From positions 1 through 64,000 of the forward strand of contig NZ_JNWV01000042.1 of NCBI RefSeq assembly GCF_000716535.1: a stretch of 64,000 nt of DNA, read 5' to 3'. Position 1 is the first letter of the stretch, and each line of letters begins with the position of its first letter. The position numbers and the translations under genes are program-made. The notes beneath the pieces were generated by a model, which worked only from the letters and a program-made list of their open reading frames with translations, made no database searches and was not told where the DNA came from. Source of the DNA: Streptomyces flaveolus. Lineage in GTDB: Bacteria; Actinomycetota; Actinomycetes; Streptomycetales; Streptomycetaceae. Below, in pieces: positions 25,831-34,643 of this stretch.

Positions 25831-26868
25831 GTGGCAGCGATGCACAACTCCGAAGACCGGGAAGCCAACTCGGCGGTCCTGGGCCTGGACATCGGCGGTA
25901 CCAAACTGGCGGCGGGGGTCGTGGGCGCCGACGGAACGATCCACTCCTTCCTCGTCACGCCCACCCTGGTCGAGGAAGGCGTCCAGACCGTCCTGGCCCG
26001 CCTCTTCGACCTGGGGCACAAGGCGATGAACGAGTCAGGACTCGCCCTGGGCGGGATCGCCGCCGTGGGGATCGGCTGCGGCGGCCCGCTCGACCCGGAA
26101 GCGGGCGTGCTGCTCTGCCCCCCGCACCTGCCGGGCTGGGTCGACGTACCGATCACCAGGCTGACCGAGGACCGGTACGGGCTCCCGGCCGTCCTCGACA
26201 ACGATGCCACCGCCGCCGCGGCGGGCGAGCACCGTTTCGGCGCCGGCCGCGGTACCCGCCACATGATCTACCTGACCGTCTCCACCGGCGTCGGCGGCGG
26301 CATCGTCGTCGACGGACGCACCTACCGCGGGGCCGCGGGCAACGGTGGAGAACTGGGCCACGTGACCGTCGACCGGCACGGCCGGCACTGCCGGGGCTGC
26401 GGGCGCGCGGGCTGCCTGGAGGCCTATGTCTCCGGCACGTCCATCGCCGAACGGGCCCGCGAGGCGGTCGCCGAGGCCGAGGCCGCCGGCCGGCCGACCA
26501 CGCTCTCCGCCTGCTTGCCCCTCACGGCCGCCGACGTCTCCCGCGAGGCGGCCGCGGGAGACGCCGTCGCCACCCAGGTATGGGTCGCGACCACCCAGGC
26601 CATGGCCGACGGAGTCACCTCCCTCGTCAACGTCTTCGAACCCGAACTCGTCGTGCTCGGCGGCGGTGTCACCCGCGCGGGCGAGCAACTCCTCGCTCCC
26701 GTCCGGCGCATCGTGCGCGAACGCGCGATGGGCCCGGCCGCGCGTGCCGTGCGCATCGAACCGGCCCGCAGCGGCGACCGGGTCGGCGTCGTCGGTGCGG
26801 CGGCCGTGGCGCTCGAGCGAGCCGTCACCACCATCACAGGACCGGAAGGAAACCCCCTCCATGGCTAA
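25831..26868 (+). CDS. ROK family sugar kinase
   Basis: A 345-residue ROK protein without a DNA-binding domain, so a kinase rather than a repressor. The phosphate loop is LGLDIGGTKLAAGVV, with 'LDNDATAAAAGEH' (catalytic Asp), 'YLTVSTGVGGGIVVDG', and the ROK zinc site GHVTVD...CRGCGRAGCLE. ROK kinases phosphorylate glucose, mannose, ManNAc, allose or beta-glucosides at O6. GTG 25831 has GGAAG 6 nt upstream; ATG 25840 is an alternative. As the first gene of unit 3 it could phosphorylate monosaccharides released by the glycosidases, or a disaccharide for the GH4 enzyme. Its stop overlaps the SIS gene start. Confidence 0.9.
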   Translation: MAAMHNSEDREANSAVLGLDIGGTKLAAGVVGADGTIHSFLVTPTLVEEGVQTVLARLFDLGHKAMNESGLALGGIAAVGIGCGGPLDPEAGVLLCPPHLPGWVDVPITRLTEDRYGLPAVLDNDATAAAAGEHRFGAGRGTRHMIYLTVSTGVGGGIVVDGRTYRGAAGNGGELGHVTVDRHGRHCRGCGRAGCLEAYVSGTSIAERAREAVAEAEAAGRPTTLSACLPLTAADVSREAAAGDAVATQVWVATTQAMADGVTSLVNVFEPELVVLGGGVTRAGEQLLAPVRRIVRERAMGPAARAVRIEPARSGDRVGVVGAAAVALERAVTTITGPEGNPLHG

Positions 26869-27439
26869 GGACCCCGGACAGCAACTCGCGGACCACGTCG
26901 ACCTGGCACGCCGGGTCGGACAACTCCTGCCGCAGTTGCTGGAGGTCTCCCGGCGCCTGGTGGAGATCTACGAAGCCGGCGGGCGCCTTTACACCTTCGG
27001 CAACGGCGGCAGCGCTGCCGACGCCCAGCATCTGGCGGCGGAGCTCGTCGGGCGCTACCTGCGTGAACGCCGCCCGCTGCCCGCGCTCGCCCTGTCCGTC
27101 GACCCGTCCGTGACCACCTGCATCGGCAACGACTACGACTTCGACGACCTGTTCTCGCGGCAGGTCGAGGCGTTCGCGAGCCCCGGCGACATGGTCCTCG
27201 CCTTCACGACCTCCGGGCGTTCCCAGAATGTGGTGCGCGGGCTGAAGACGGCGCGCGACCGAGGCGCCCTCACCGTCCTGTTCGGCGGCGGCGACGGAGG
27301 GCCGGCCGCCGAACACGCCGACCTCGCCCTGCTCGTGCCCTCCGCCGCCACGGCCCGCATCCAGGAGATGCACCTGATGCTCCTGCACCTGCTCAGCGAA
27401 CAGATCGACGCCTGGGCCGCCGAGGACACCCCTGCCTGA
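26861..27439 (+). CDS. SIS-domain sugar phosphate isomerase (GmhA/DiaA-like)
   Basis: A 192-residue single SIS-domain protein: GGRLYTFGNGGSAADAQHLAAEL followed by VGRYLRERRPLPALAL, 'TTCIGNDYDFDDLFSRQVEAF', 'DMVLAFTTSGRSQNVV' and 'RIQEMHLMLLHLLSEQID'. This matches phosphoheptose isomerase-like SIS proteins (sedoheptulose-7-phosphate isomerase, DiaA) in length and motif order. There is no heptose pathway around it, so it probably isomerises another sugar phosphate made by the ROK kinase. It overlaps the ROK gene by 8 nt. Confidence 0.88.
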   Translation: MAKDPGQQLADHVDLARRVGQLLPQLLEVSRRLVEIYEAGGRLYTFGNGGSAADAQHLAAELVGRYLRERRPLPALALSVDPSVTTCIGNDYDFDDLFSRQVEAFASPGDMVLAFTTSGRSQNVVRGLKTARDRGALTVLFGGGDGGPAAEHADLALLVPSAATARIQEMHLMLLHLLSEQIDAWAAEDTPA

Positions 27440-27506
27440 CCCCGGAACGCCAGCAGCATCGACCGTCCCCTGACCATCGCCGCCCCGCCCCAGCAGAGGA
27501 AACTCC

Positions 27507-30029
27507 ATGCGACCCCGTCAGCGCACCATGCACATGGTCGGCAACGCGCACATAGACCCCGTCTGGCTCTGGCAGTGGCCCGAGGGCTACCAGGAGGTCC
27601 GGGCCACCTTCCAGTCCGCCATCGACCGCATGGACGAGTACCCCGACTTCGTCTTCACCTGCGACTCCGTGCTGTACCTGAAGTGGGTCGAGGAGAGCGA
27701 CCCCCAGCTGTTCGAGGCCATCCGCAAGCGCGTGGCCGAAGGGCGCTGGAAGGTGGTCGGAGGCTGGTGGATCGAGCCGGACTGCAACATCCCCGGCGGC
27801 GAGTCGTTCGTGCGCCAGGCCCTGTACGCGCAGCGGTACCTGCAGGAGCGATTCGGCATCGTGGCAACGGTGGGCTGCAACGTCGACCCGTTCGGACACA
27901 ACGCCATGCTGCCGCAGCTGCTGCGCAAGAGCCGCATCGACTCCTACACCTTCCTGCGCCCCGGGCCCCACGAACTGACGCTGCCCGGCCAGCACTTCTG
28001 GTGGGAGTCCGCCGACGGATCGCGGGTCCTCGCCTACCGCATTCCCCACGAGTACTGCACGCCCGGCTCGGACATCGGCAACCACATCGACAAGTCCCTC
28101 GCCGTGATGCCGCCGGACGAACCGGAGCTGATGATCTTCTACGGCGTCGGGAACCACGGCGGCGGCCCCACCAAGGCCAATCTCGACAGCATCCGGCGGC
28201 TCGACGAGCTCGGCGGCCTGCCCCGCCTGCCGCTCAGCCATCCCCAGGCCTTCTTCGACGCCGTCCGTGACCGCGCCGACATACCCGTCCACGCCGGCGA
28301 GCTGCAGCACCACGGCGTGGGCTGCTACTCGGCGCACTCCGGGGTCAAGCGGTGGAACCGCCGTGCCGAGAACCTGCTGCAGCGGGCCGAGAAGTGGTCC
28401 GCCGTCGCCCGCGTCGTCGCCGGAATCCCCTATCCGCGAGCCGAATTGACCGAGGCCTGGCAGCTGGTGCTGTTCAACCAGTTCCACGACATCCTCGCCG
28501 GCACCTCCATCGCCCCCGCGTACGAGGACAGCCGCGACCAGTACGGACACGCGAGCTCGATCGCCGCGACCGCGTTCAACCGCGCCGTCCAGTCGATCAG
28601 CCGGCTCATCGACATTCCGGCCGAAGCGGACATGTACCCGCTGGTCGTGTTCAACCCGCACCCCTGGAAGCTCACCGAGGACGTCGAGTTCGAGTTCACC
28701 GGCTTCCCGGGGAACGCGCCGGCCCGCATGGTGGACGACGAGGGCGCCGACGTGCCGGTGCAGCGCACGCGCTCCTACGCCACCATGGCCGGAAGCCGCA
28801 GACGCCTGGCTTTCCGCGCCGAGGTGCCGCCGCTCGGCTACCGCGTCTACCGCGTGCTGCCCGGCGAGTCCTCACCCGGCTCCGCGCCGGTACGGGCCAC
28901 GGACGCCGTCCTCGAGAACGACCACCTCCTCGTCGAAGTCGATCCGTCGACGGGCTGGCTGCGCCGCCTGTACGACAAGGACAACGGCGTCGAACTGCTG
29001 CCCGAAGCTCCCGGCCCGCACGCCGTCGTCGTGGACGACCCCTCCGACACCTGGGGACACCGCATCGACTCCTACGACAAGGAGATCGGCTCCTTCCGGT
29101 GCACCCGCGTGCGCCTCGTCGAGCACGGCCCTGTGCGCGCCGTGCTCCGCGTGGAGAGCGAGTTCGGCGACTCCACCCTCGCCGAGGAACTGGTCCTCTC
29201 CGCCGGCGCCCGGCACCTCGAGGTGCGCACGGTCGTCGACTGGCACGAGAAGCTGCGCCTGCTCAAGCTGCGTTTCCCGACCGCGATCGACACCGCGTCG
29301 GCGACGTTCGAGATCCCCTACGGCCACATCGAGCGTTCCGCCGACGGCGCCGAGGAGTCCGCCCAGGCGTGGGTGGACGTCAGCGGCACGCTGGCCGACG
29401 GGCGCCGAGCCGGGCTGTCCGTGCTCAACGACAGCAAGTACGGCCACGACGCACGCGGTGGCACCATCGGCATGACCGCGTTGCGCAGTCCCGCCTACGC
29501 CTGGCACGAGCCGATGGGCCTGGCCGAGGACGGCGTCTACGAGTACCTCGACCAGGGCCGCCAGGAGTTCCGCTACTGTCTGGTGCCCCATGACGGCGAC
29601 TGGCGCGCCGACGGCACGGTACGGCTGGCCGCCCAGCTCAACCAGTCCGCCTTCCCCCTGCTGGAGACCTACCACCCCGGTCCGCTGCCCAGCCGCAGCG
29701 CGTTCGTGGAGGTGGCGGCGGACTCGGTCGTCGTCAGCGTGGTCAAGGGCGACGAGGACGACAGCGACGCCCTCGTCGTCAGGGCAGTGGAGACTGCGGG
29801 GCAGGCGGTGCGCACGACGATCGACCTGCCGCTGCTCTCCCGCTCCGTGGAGGCCGACTTCGGGCCGTCGGAGATCAAGACCTTCCGGGTGCCGCTCGAC
29901 CCCGAGAAGCCCGTCGTCGAGACCGACCTGCTGGAGTGGCCGGTCGGCGAACCCGTCGGGACGGCTCCCGCCGCTGTCGACGGGGCAGCGGACAGGGCCG
30001 GTACGCCGGCGGGGAAGGCCGTCGGATGA
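27507..30029 (+). CDS. GH38 alpha-mannosidase
   Basis: An 840-residue retaining alpha-mannosidase. Zinc and catalytic motifs: GNAHIDPVWLW (residues 13-22, His/Asp zinc ligands), 'VVGGWWIEPDCNIPGGES', NVDPFGHN (about 129, the Asp nucleophile), 'YGVGNHGGGPTK' and 'FNQFHDILAGTS' (about 324, zinc His). The middle and C-terminal beta-rich domains are full length. There is no signal peptide, so it is cytosolic and removes terminal alpha-mannosyl residues from imported glycans or mannosylated metabolites. It follows the SIS gene after 67 nt and its stop overlaps the GH2 start. Confidence 0.93.
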   Translation: MRPRQRTMHMVGNAHIDPVWLWQWPEGYQEVRATFQSAIDRMDEYPDFVFTCDSVLYLKWVEESDPQLFEAIRKRVAEGRWKVVGGWWIEPDCNIPGGESFVRQALYAQRYLQERFGIVATVGCNVDPFGHNAMLPQLLRKSRIDSYTFLRPGPHELTLPGQHFWWESADGSRVLAYRIPHEYCTPGSDIGNHIDKSLAVMPPDEPELMIFYGVGNHGGGPTKANLDSIRRLDELGGLPRLPLSHPQAFFDAVRDRADIPVHAGELQHHGVGCYSAHSGVKRWNRRAENLLQRAEKWSAVARVVAGIPYPRAELTEAWQLVLFNQFHDILAGTSIAPAYEDSRDQYGHASSIAATAFNRAVQSISRLIDIPAEADMYPLVVFNPHPWKLTEDVEFEFTGFPGNAPARMVDDEGADVPVQRTRSYATMAGSRRRLAFRAEVPPLGYRVYRVLPGESSPGSAPVRATDAVLENDHLLVEVDPSTGWLRRLYDKDNGVELLPEAPGPHAVVVDDPSDTWGHRIDSYDKEIGSFRCTRVRLVEHGPVRAVLRVESEFGDSTLAEELVLSAGARHLEVRTVVDWHEKLRLLKLRFPTAIDTASATFEIPYGHIERSADGAEESAQAWVDVSGTLADGRRAGLSVLNDSKYGHDARGGTIGMTALRSPAYAWHEPMGLAEDGVYEYLDQGRQEFRYCLVPHDGDWRADGTVRLAAQLNQSAFPLLETYHPGPLPSRSAFVEVAADSVVVSVVKGDEDDSDALVVRAVETAGQAVRTTIDLPLLSRSVEADFGPSEIKTFRVPLDPEKPVVETDLLEWPVGEPVGTAPAAVDGAADRAGTPAGKAVG

Positions 30030-32620
30030 CCGAGACACCACTGGACGACGCCGACGGCGCCTGGCAGGTGCGCGGGTTCGTCGGGGACGAATGGCAGTGG
30101 CACATCGGTCCCCACAAGCCGTTCACGACGCCGGGATGGTTCCCGGCCCGCGTCCCGGGAAGCGTCCTGGACGACCTGCACCGCGCCGGTGAGGTCCCCG
30201 ACCCGTACGTCGGCCGCAACAGCCTGCTGACCGAGTGGGTGCCCAACCGCAGCTGGGCCTACCGGCGGAACTTCGCTCTCGCCCCGCTGGGGCCGCACGA
30301 GCGCGCGGTGCTGTGCTTCGGCGGTGTCGACCACGAGGCCACGGTGCTCGTCGACGACACGGTCGTCGTCCGCCACGAAGGCATGTTCCGTCCCTTCGAG
30401 GCCGACATCACCCATCTGGTCCGTGAGGGGGGAGAGCACCTGCTGGCCGTCGTCGTGCACCCGGCTCCCGAGAACGAGCCGCAGGTCGGCCGCACCGACC
30501 GGGTCCGCGTGCACAAGGCGCGCATGGGCTACGGGTGGGACTTCTGCCCGCCCATGGTCCACCAGGGCATCTGGCGCGGCGCCCGGCTGGTGGTGAGCGG
30601 GCCGGCGCGGCTGCGCGGCGTCACCGCGAGCGCCGGCCTCGGCCCCGGAGTGGAGGGCCTGCGCGAGGGCACCGTGCGCATCGACGCCGACCTCGCCCTT
30701 GCCGAGGGGCAGCGCGCGCCCGGCGGCACCCGGCTGGCCGTACGCGTGCGCGACGGGGACCGGGTCGTCGCCGAGGCGGAACGCGACCTCGCGGGCACGA
30801 CCGAGGACACCGGCGTACGCATGGAACTGAGCGTTCCGAAGCCGTGGCTGTGGTGGCCCAACGGCGCGGGCGAGCAACACCTGTACGAGGCCGAGGTCAC
30901 GTTCGTCTCGGGGCCGTGCACCATCAGGCGCAGCTTCCCCATCGGGTTCCGGCGCGTCGAACTGGTCCCGAACGACGGCGCCCCTGAGGACGCTCTGCCC
31001 TACACCCTCACCGTCAACGGCCGCCGCCTGTACGCGAACGGCTGGAACTGGGTGCCCGTCGACGCCCAGTACGGCGTCCCCCGCCCGGCCAAGCTCGCCC
31101 ACCTGCTGGACCTGGCCCGCGCCGCACACGTCAACCTGCTGCGCGTCTGGGGCGGCGGCCTGCTCGAAACCGAGGAGTTCTACACCCTCTGCGACCGGCT
31201 GGGCCTGATGGTCTGGCAGGAGTTCAGCATGTCCAGCTCGGGCATGGCATCCACCCCGGCGTCGGATGCGGAGTTCGTCGACCTGATGGTGCGCGAGGCG
31301 CACGCCGTCGTACCGCCGCGCCGCCACCACCCCTCACTGGTGCTGTGGTGCGGAGGCAACGAACTGCAGGACGAGAAGGGAAACCCCCTGGACGAGTCCG
31401 CCCCCGTGCTGAGCGCTCTCCGGGACGCGGTCAGGGAACTCGACCCCGACCGCGCCTGGCTGCCCAGCTCGCCGTCCGGTGTGGAGTTCCTCAACCGGGC
31501 CGACAACATCGCCCGCAACCCGGACGGACTGCACGACGTGCACGGACCCTGGGAGCACCAGGGTCTGACCGAGCACAACGGCCTGTACGACATGGGGACC
31601 TGCCTCCTGCACAGCGAGTTCGGCGTCGAGGGGATGGCGAACCGCCGCACCCTCGAACGCCTCGTCCCCGACGAGGCGGGCCGCTGGCCCGCGGGCCGCG
31701 AGAACCCGGTCTACGCCCATCTCGGCGCCTGGTGGAACAACGCCCCCCTGGTCCAGAACTCGTTCGGCGCACGGATCGACGACGTGGACACGATGCGGCG
31801 CGCCAGCCAGCATCTGCAGTACGACGGGCTCCGGTACGCCCTCGAAGCCAACCGGCGCCGTGCCTTCAGGAGCAGCGGCACCCTTCCGTGGCAGTTCAAC
31901 GAGCCCGTCCCTAACGCCTGGTGCACGGCCGCCGTCGACCACCGAGGCGATCCCAAGCCCGCCTACCACGGCGTACGCCGCGCCTACCGCCCGCTGCACG
32001 TGTGCGCCGCCTTTGCCGGCCCCGCCTGGGGAGGGCGTGAGGCGGTGACGGCCGAGGTGTGGGCGCGGGCGGCCGGCCGGCTGCCGGCCGGCACGGCCGT
32101 GGCCCGGATACTGGACGCCTACGGCACCGAGGTCGCCCACCGCATGTGGCCCCTCACCCCGACGGCATCCGGGGAGCCTGACCGACCGCAGCACCTGGGC
32201 ACCCTCACCGCCCCGCTCGAAGCCGTCGGCACCGACGTCTTCTTCCTCGACCTGGTCCTGTACGACCCCGACGGTGCGGCACTGGCCGGCAATCGCTACG
32301 GGTGCAGCCGCACCACCGATCTGGCACCGCTGCTCGATCTGCCGCACGCCCGCATCGAGGCCGTCGCCGAGCCCTGCGAGGACAGCGCCGACCGTGTCAG
32401 GATCCGGCTGCGGCACCAGGCCGGGCCCGCGGCGTCCGGCCTGGTCCTCGAGGACGCGCGGCCCTATGACTGCCCGGGCTGGGCGGTGTTCGGCGACAAC
32501 GTGATCGATCTGCTGCCCGGGGAGGAAGCCGTCGTGGACGTGGTGTGGCGCGAGGCAGACCCCGGCGACCGTCTGGTACGCGTATCGGGCTGGAACACCG
32601 GAGTGCACCATGTCCGTTGA
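30026..32620 (+). CDS. GH2 beta-mannosidase-like glycosidase
   Basis: An 864-residue GH2 enzyme with the beta-mannosidase layout: an N-terminal jelly-roll domain (FPARVPGSVLDDLHRAGEVPDP, WAYRRNFAL), an Ig-like domain, a TIM barrel, and a C-terminal beta domain. The acid/base glutamate is in VLWCGGNELQ (about residue 441) and the nucleophile glutamate in LHSEFGVEG (about 530). 'VNLLRVWGGGLLETEEFY' is characteristic of beta-mannosidases. It is cytosolic. Together with GH38 it would dismantle manno-oligosaccharides with both alpha and beta linkages, such as an N-glycan core, but activity is not proven. ATG 30026 overlaps the GH38 stop (ATGA). Confidence 0.88.
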   Translation: MTETPLDDADGAWQVRGFVGDEWQWHIGPHKPFTTPGWFPARVPGSVLDDLHRAGEVPDPYVGRNSLLTEWVPNRSWAYRRNFALAPLGPHERAVLCFGGVDHEATVLVDDTVVVRHEGMFRPFEADITHLVREGGEHLLAVVVHPAPENEPQVGRTDRVRVHKARMGYGWDFCPPMVHQGIWRGARLVVSGPARLRGVTASAGLGPGVEGLREGTVRIDADLALAEGQRAPGGTRLAVRVRDGDRVVAEAERDLAGTTEDTGVRMELSVPKPWLWWPNGAGEQHLYEAEVTFVSGPCTIRRSFPIGFRRVELVPNDGAPEDALPYTLTVNGRRLYANGWNWVPVDAQYGVPRPAKLAHLLDLARAAHVNLLRVWGGGLLETEEFYTLCDRLGLMVWQEFSMSSSGMASTPASDAEFVDLMVREAHAVVPPRRHHPSLVLWCGGNELQDEKGNPLDESAPVLSALRDAVRELDPDRAWLPSSPSGVEFLNRADNIARNPDGLHDVHGPWEHQGLTEHNGLYDMGTCLLHSEFGVEGMANRRTLERLVPDEAGRWPAGRENPVYAHLGAWWNNAPLVQNSFGARIDDVDTMRRASQHLQYDGLRYALEANRRRAFRSSGTLPWQFNEPVPNAWCTAAVDHRGDPKPAYHGVRRAYRPLHVCAAFAGPAWGGREAVTAEVWARAAGRLPAGTAVARILDAYGTEVAHRMWPLTPTASGEPDRPQHLGTLTAPLEAVGTDVFFLDLVLYDPDGAALAGNRYGCSRTTDLAPLLDLPHARIEAVAEPCEDSADRVRIRLRHQAGPAASGLVLEDARPYDCPGWAVFGDNVIDLLPGEEAVVDVVWREADPGDRLVRVSGWNTGVHHVR

Positions 32621-34643
32621 CGTGACCACCGGCAGCGGCGCCGCGGTGGAGCTGCGCGCCGAGGCCGACGGCGGGTGTGTCCACCTTCCCTACCTGGTGG
32701 CAGTTCTGGACGCCCAGGGCAACGCCGTGCCCGTGCCCGTCGAGGAGCGCACGGACGACGCCGACGGCGCCCTCGTGCTGGTCGGCGAGGCCGGCGGCTT
32801 CCATGCCCGCGCCGTCCTCGCCCCGTCCGCCGGGCCGGCCCGACTGCGCGACGCCACGCTCGTCGTCACCCGGACGGGGGATGCACCCGTCGCCGCCGGA
32901 CTGCGGGTCGAGGTTCTCCTGGGGATCACCGACGACCCCGGCTGGCTGGTGCCGGGCCTGTTCTACGGCGAGAACCGCGTGCCCGACTGCGAGCGGGTCT
33001 TCCCCCGCTTCGAGCCCGGCGCCCACGATCCCGAGGCCATGGTCAGCCACACGTGGGCGTTTCGAGCCGACCGCTGCGCCACCCCCGCCGTCTTCGCTCG
33101 CGACACCCGTGGGGGAGCGGCGCTGGTGACCGGTGAGCGCAGTGAACTCGGCCTGTCCGGCGTGGGCCTGTCCCTGGACCCGCGCACCTCGCGTCCCGCT
33201 CTGCGCCTGCACTTTCCCTACCGCGAGGAGCCGGTCGTCTACTACGGCTCCGCGCAGCCACTGCCCGCCGAGGCTCCGCTGCACACCTGGCACCGGGGAG
33301 AGAGTCGCACCGTCACCTTTCGCCTCGGTCTGCTCGACGCGGACCCGCACGCGTACGCCCCGGTGCTGCGCGAGGTGCACGAGCGCAGCCGTCCCGGGCG
33401 GGGCCCGGCGGCCTGGGTGGGCCTGGAGGAAGCCGCCGAGCTCGCCGCCTGGGGCCTGTACCGCTGGCACTACCGTCCCGATCCGCCGGTGCTGCTGGAG
33501 ACCGCCGCGTTCGACCGCGAGGCGCTGGGCGAACGCGGCGACCGGCAGGCCATGCACGTCGGATGGGTGAGCGGAGTGCCGTACGCGTACGCCTTGATGC
33601 GTCACGCCCGGCGCACCGGCCGCGTCGACTACCGCAAGGCGGCGGAGGCGGTGCTGGACCACATCGCCGACAACCTCGCCCCCGCCGGCACCTTCTGGGG
33701 GCAGTGGACGGCCTCCCGCGGCTGGACCACCGGCTGGCACCCCGACCGGGACCGGCTGCACGCCCGTACCCTCGCCGAGGCCACCCTCTTCATGCTCCGC
33801 GCCCTCGTCGAGGAACGGCGGCACGGCAGTGACCATCCGGCGTGGGAACACGCGGTGCGCGGCAACCTCGCGGTCGCGCTTGCCGCGCAGGACGCCGACG
33901 GTCACCTCGGCTCCGCCTACCACCAGGCCACGGGCGCCGTCCTGTCCCGCGCCGGAGCCGCCGGGCTGACCTGGGTGCCGGCCCTCATCGAGGCCGCCGA
34001 GGCATTCGGACTGCCCGCATACCTCCAGGCCGCCCGCCGGGCCGGGCGCTGCTATGCCCGTGACCTGCGTTCGGAGTTCCTGTGCGGGGCCCCGGAGGAC
34101 GTCGACCTCGCCCCCACCTCCGAGGACGGCTACACCGCGGTCATGGCCTACACCGCGCTGCTCGAGGCCGACGGCACGCCCGAATGGCTCGGCCTGGCGC
34201 GCCGCGCCGCCGACTGGACGCTGACCTTCCGCTACACGTACGACGTGGACTTCTCCCCGCGCACCCTGCTGGGGCGCTACGGCTTCCGCACCCGTGGCGG
34301 CGACCAGGCGTCCCCCTCCAACCAGCACCTCCACTCCTACGGCCTGGTGTGCCTGCCCGAGATGACCCGCCTGGCCCGGCGCACGGGTGACCGCTACTAC
34401 CTGGAGTCCACCCGCGAGAACCTCGACTGCTTCCGGCAGTTCGTCGCCCGCGAGGACGGCGACTTCGACGCCTACCGCGGCATGGTCAGCGAACGGTTCT
34501 ACCAGACCGCCTGCTTCCAGGCGAAAGGCATGCTGCTCACCCTCTCGCACGCGTGGTGCGCCGGACTGCTGCTGTACGCCGCCGAGTCGGCACTCGAACT
34601 GCCCGAGCTCGCGGACCGGCCGGAAGGCAGGCCGGAGCCATGA
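32610..34643 (+). CDS. uncharacterised protein with probable (alpha/alpha)6-barrel
   Basis: A 677-residue protein. Residues 1-270 look like a beta-sandwich domain (PGWLVPGLFYGENRVPD, TWAFRADRCATPAVFA). Residues 290-660 are helical and aromatic-rich, with repeated hairpin-like units (EEAAELAAWGLYRWHY, HVGWVSGVPYAYALMRHAR, TSEDGYTAVMAYTALLEA, NQHLHSYGLVCLPEMTRLAR, YQTACFQAKGMLLTLSHAW). This is typical of six-hairpin glycosidases, lyases and epimerases. No named family is recognised with certainty. It overlaps GH2 by 11 nt and the FGGY kinase by 4 nt, so it belongs to the same pathway. It may hydrolyse or eliminate an unusual sugar, for example an uronic acid. Confidence 0.8.
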   Translation: MSVDVTTGSGAAVELRAEADGGCVHLPYLVAVLDAQGNAVPVPVEERTDDADGALVLVGEAGGFHARAVLAPSAGPARLRDATLVVTRTGDAPVAAGLRVEVLLGITDDPGWLVPGLFYGENRVPDCERVFPRFEPGAHDPEAMVSHTWAFRADRCATPAVFARDTRGGAALVTGERSELGLSGVGLSLDPRTSRPALRLHFPYREEPVVYYGSAQPLPAEAPLHTWHRGESRTVTFRLGLLDADPHAYAPVLREVHERSRPGRGPAAWVGLEEAAELAAWGLYRWHYRPDPPVLLETAAFDREALGERGDRQAMHVGWVSGVPYAYALMRHARRTGRVDYRKAAEAVLDHIADNLAPAGTFWGQWTASRGWTTGWHPDRDRLHARTLAEATLFMLRALVEERRHGSDHPAWEHAVRGNLAVALAAQDADGHLGSAYHQATGAVLSRAGAAGLTWVPALIEAAEAFGLPAYLQAARRAGRCYARDLRSEFLCGAPEDVDLAPTSEDGYTAVMAYTALLEADGTPEWLGLARRAADWTLTFRYTYDVDFSPRTLLGRYGFRTRGGDQASPSNQHLHSYGLVCLPEMTRLARRTGDRYYLESTRENLDCFRQFVAREDGDFDAYRGMVSERFYQTACFQAKGMLLTLSHAWCAGLLLYAAESALELPELADRPEGRPEP

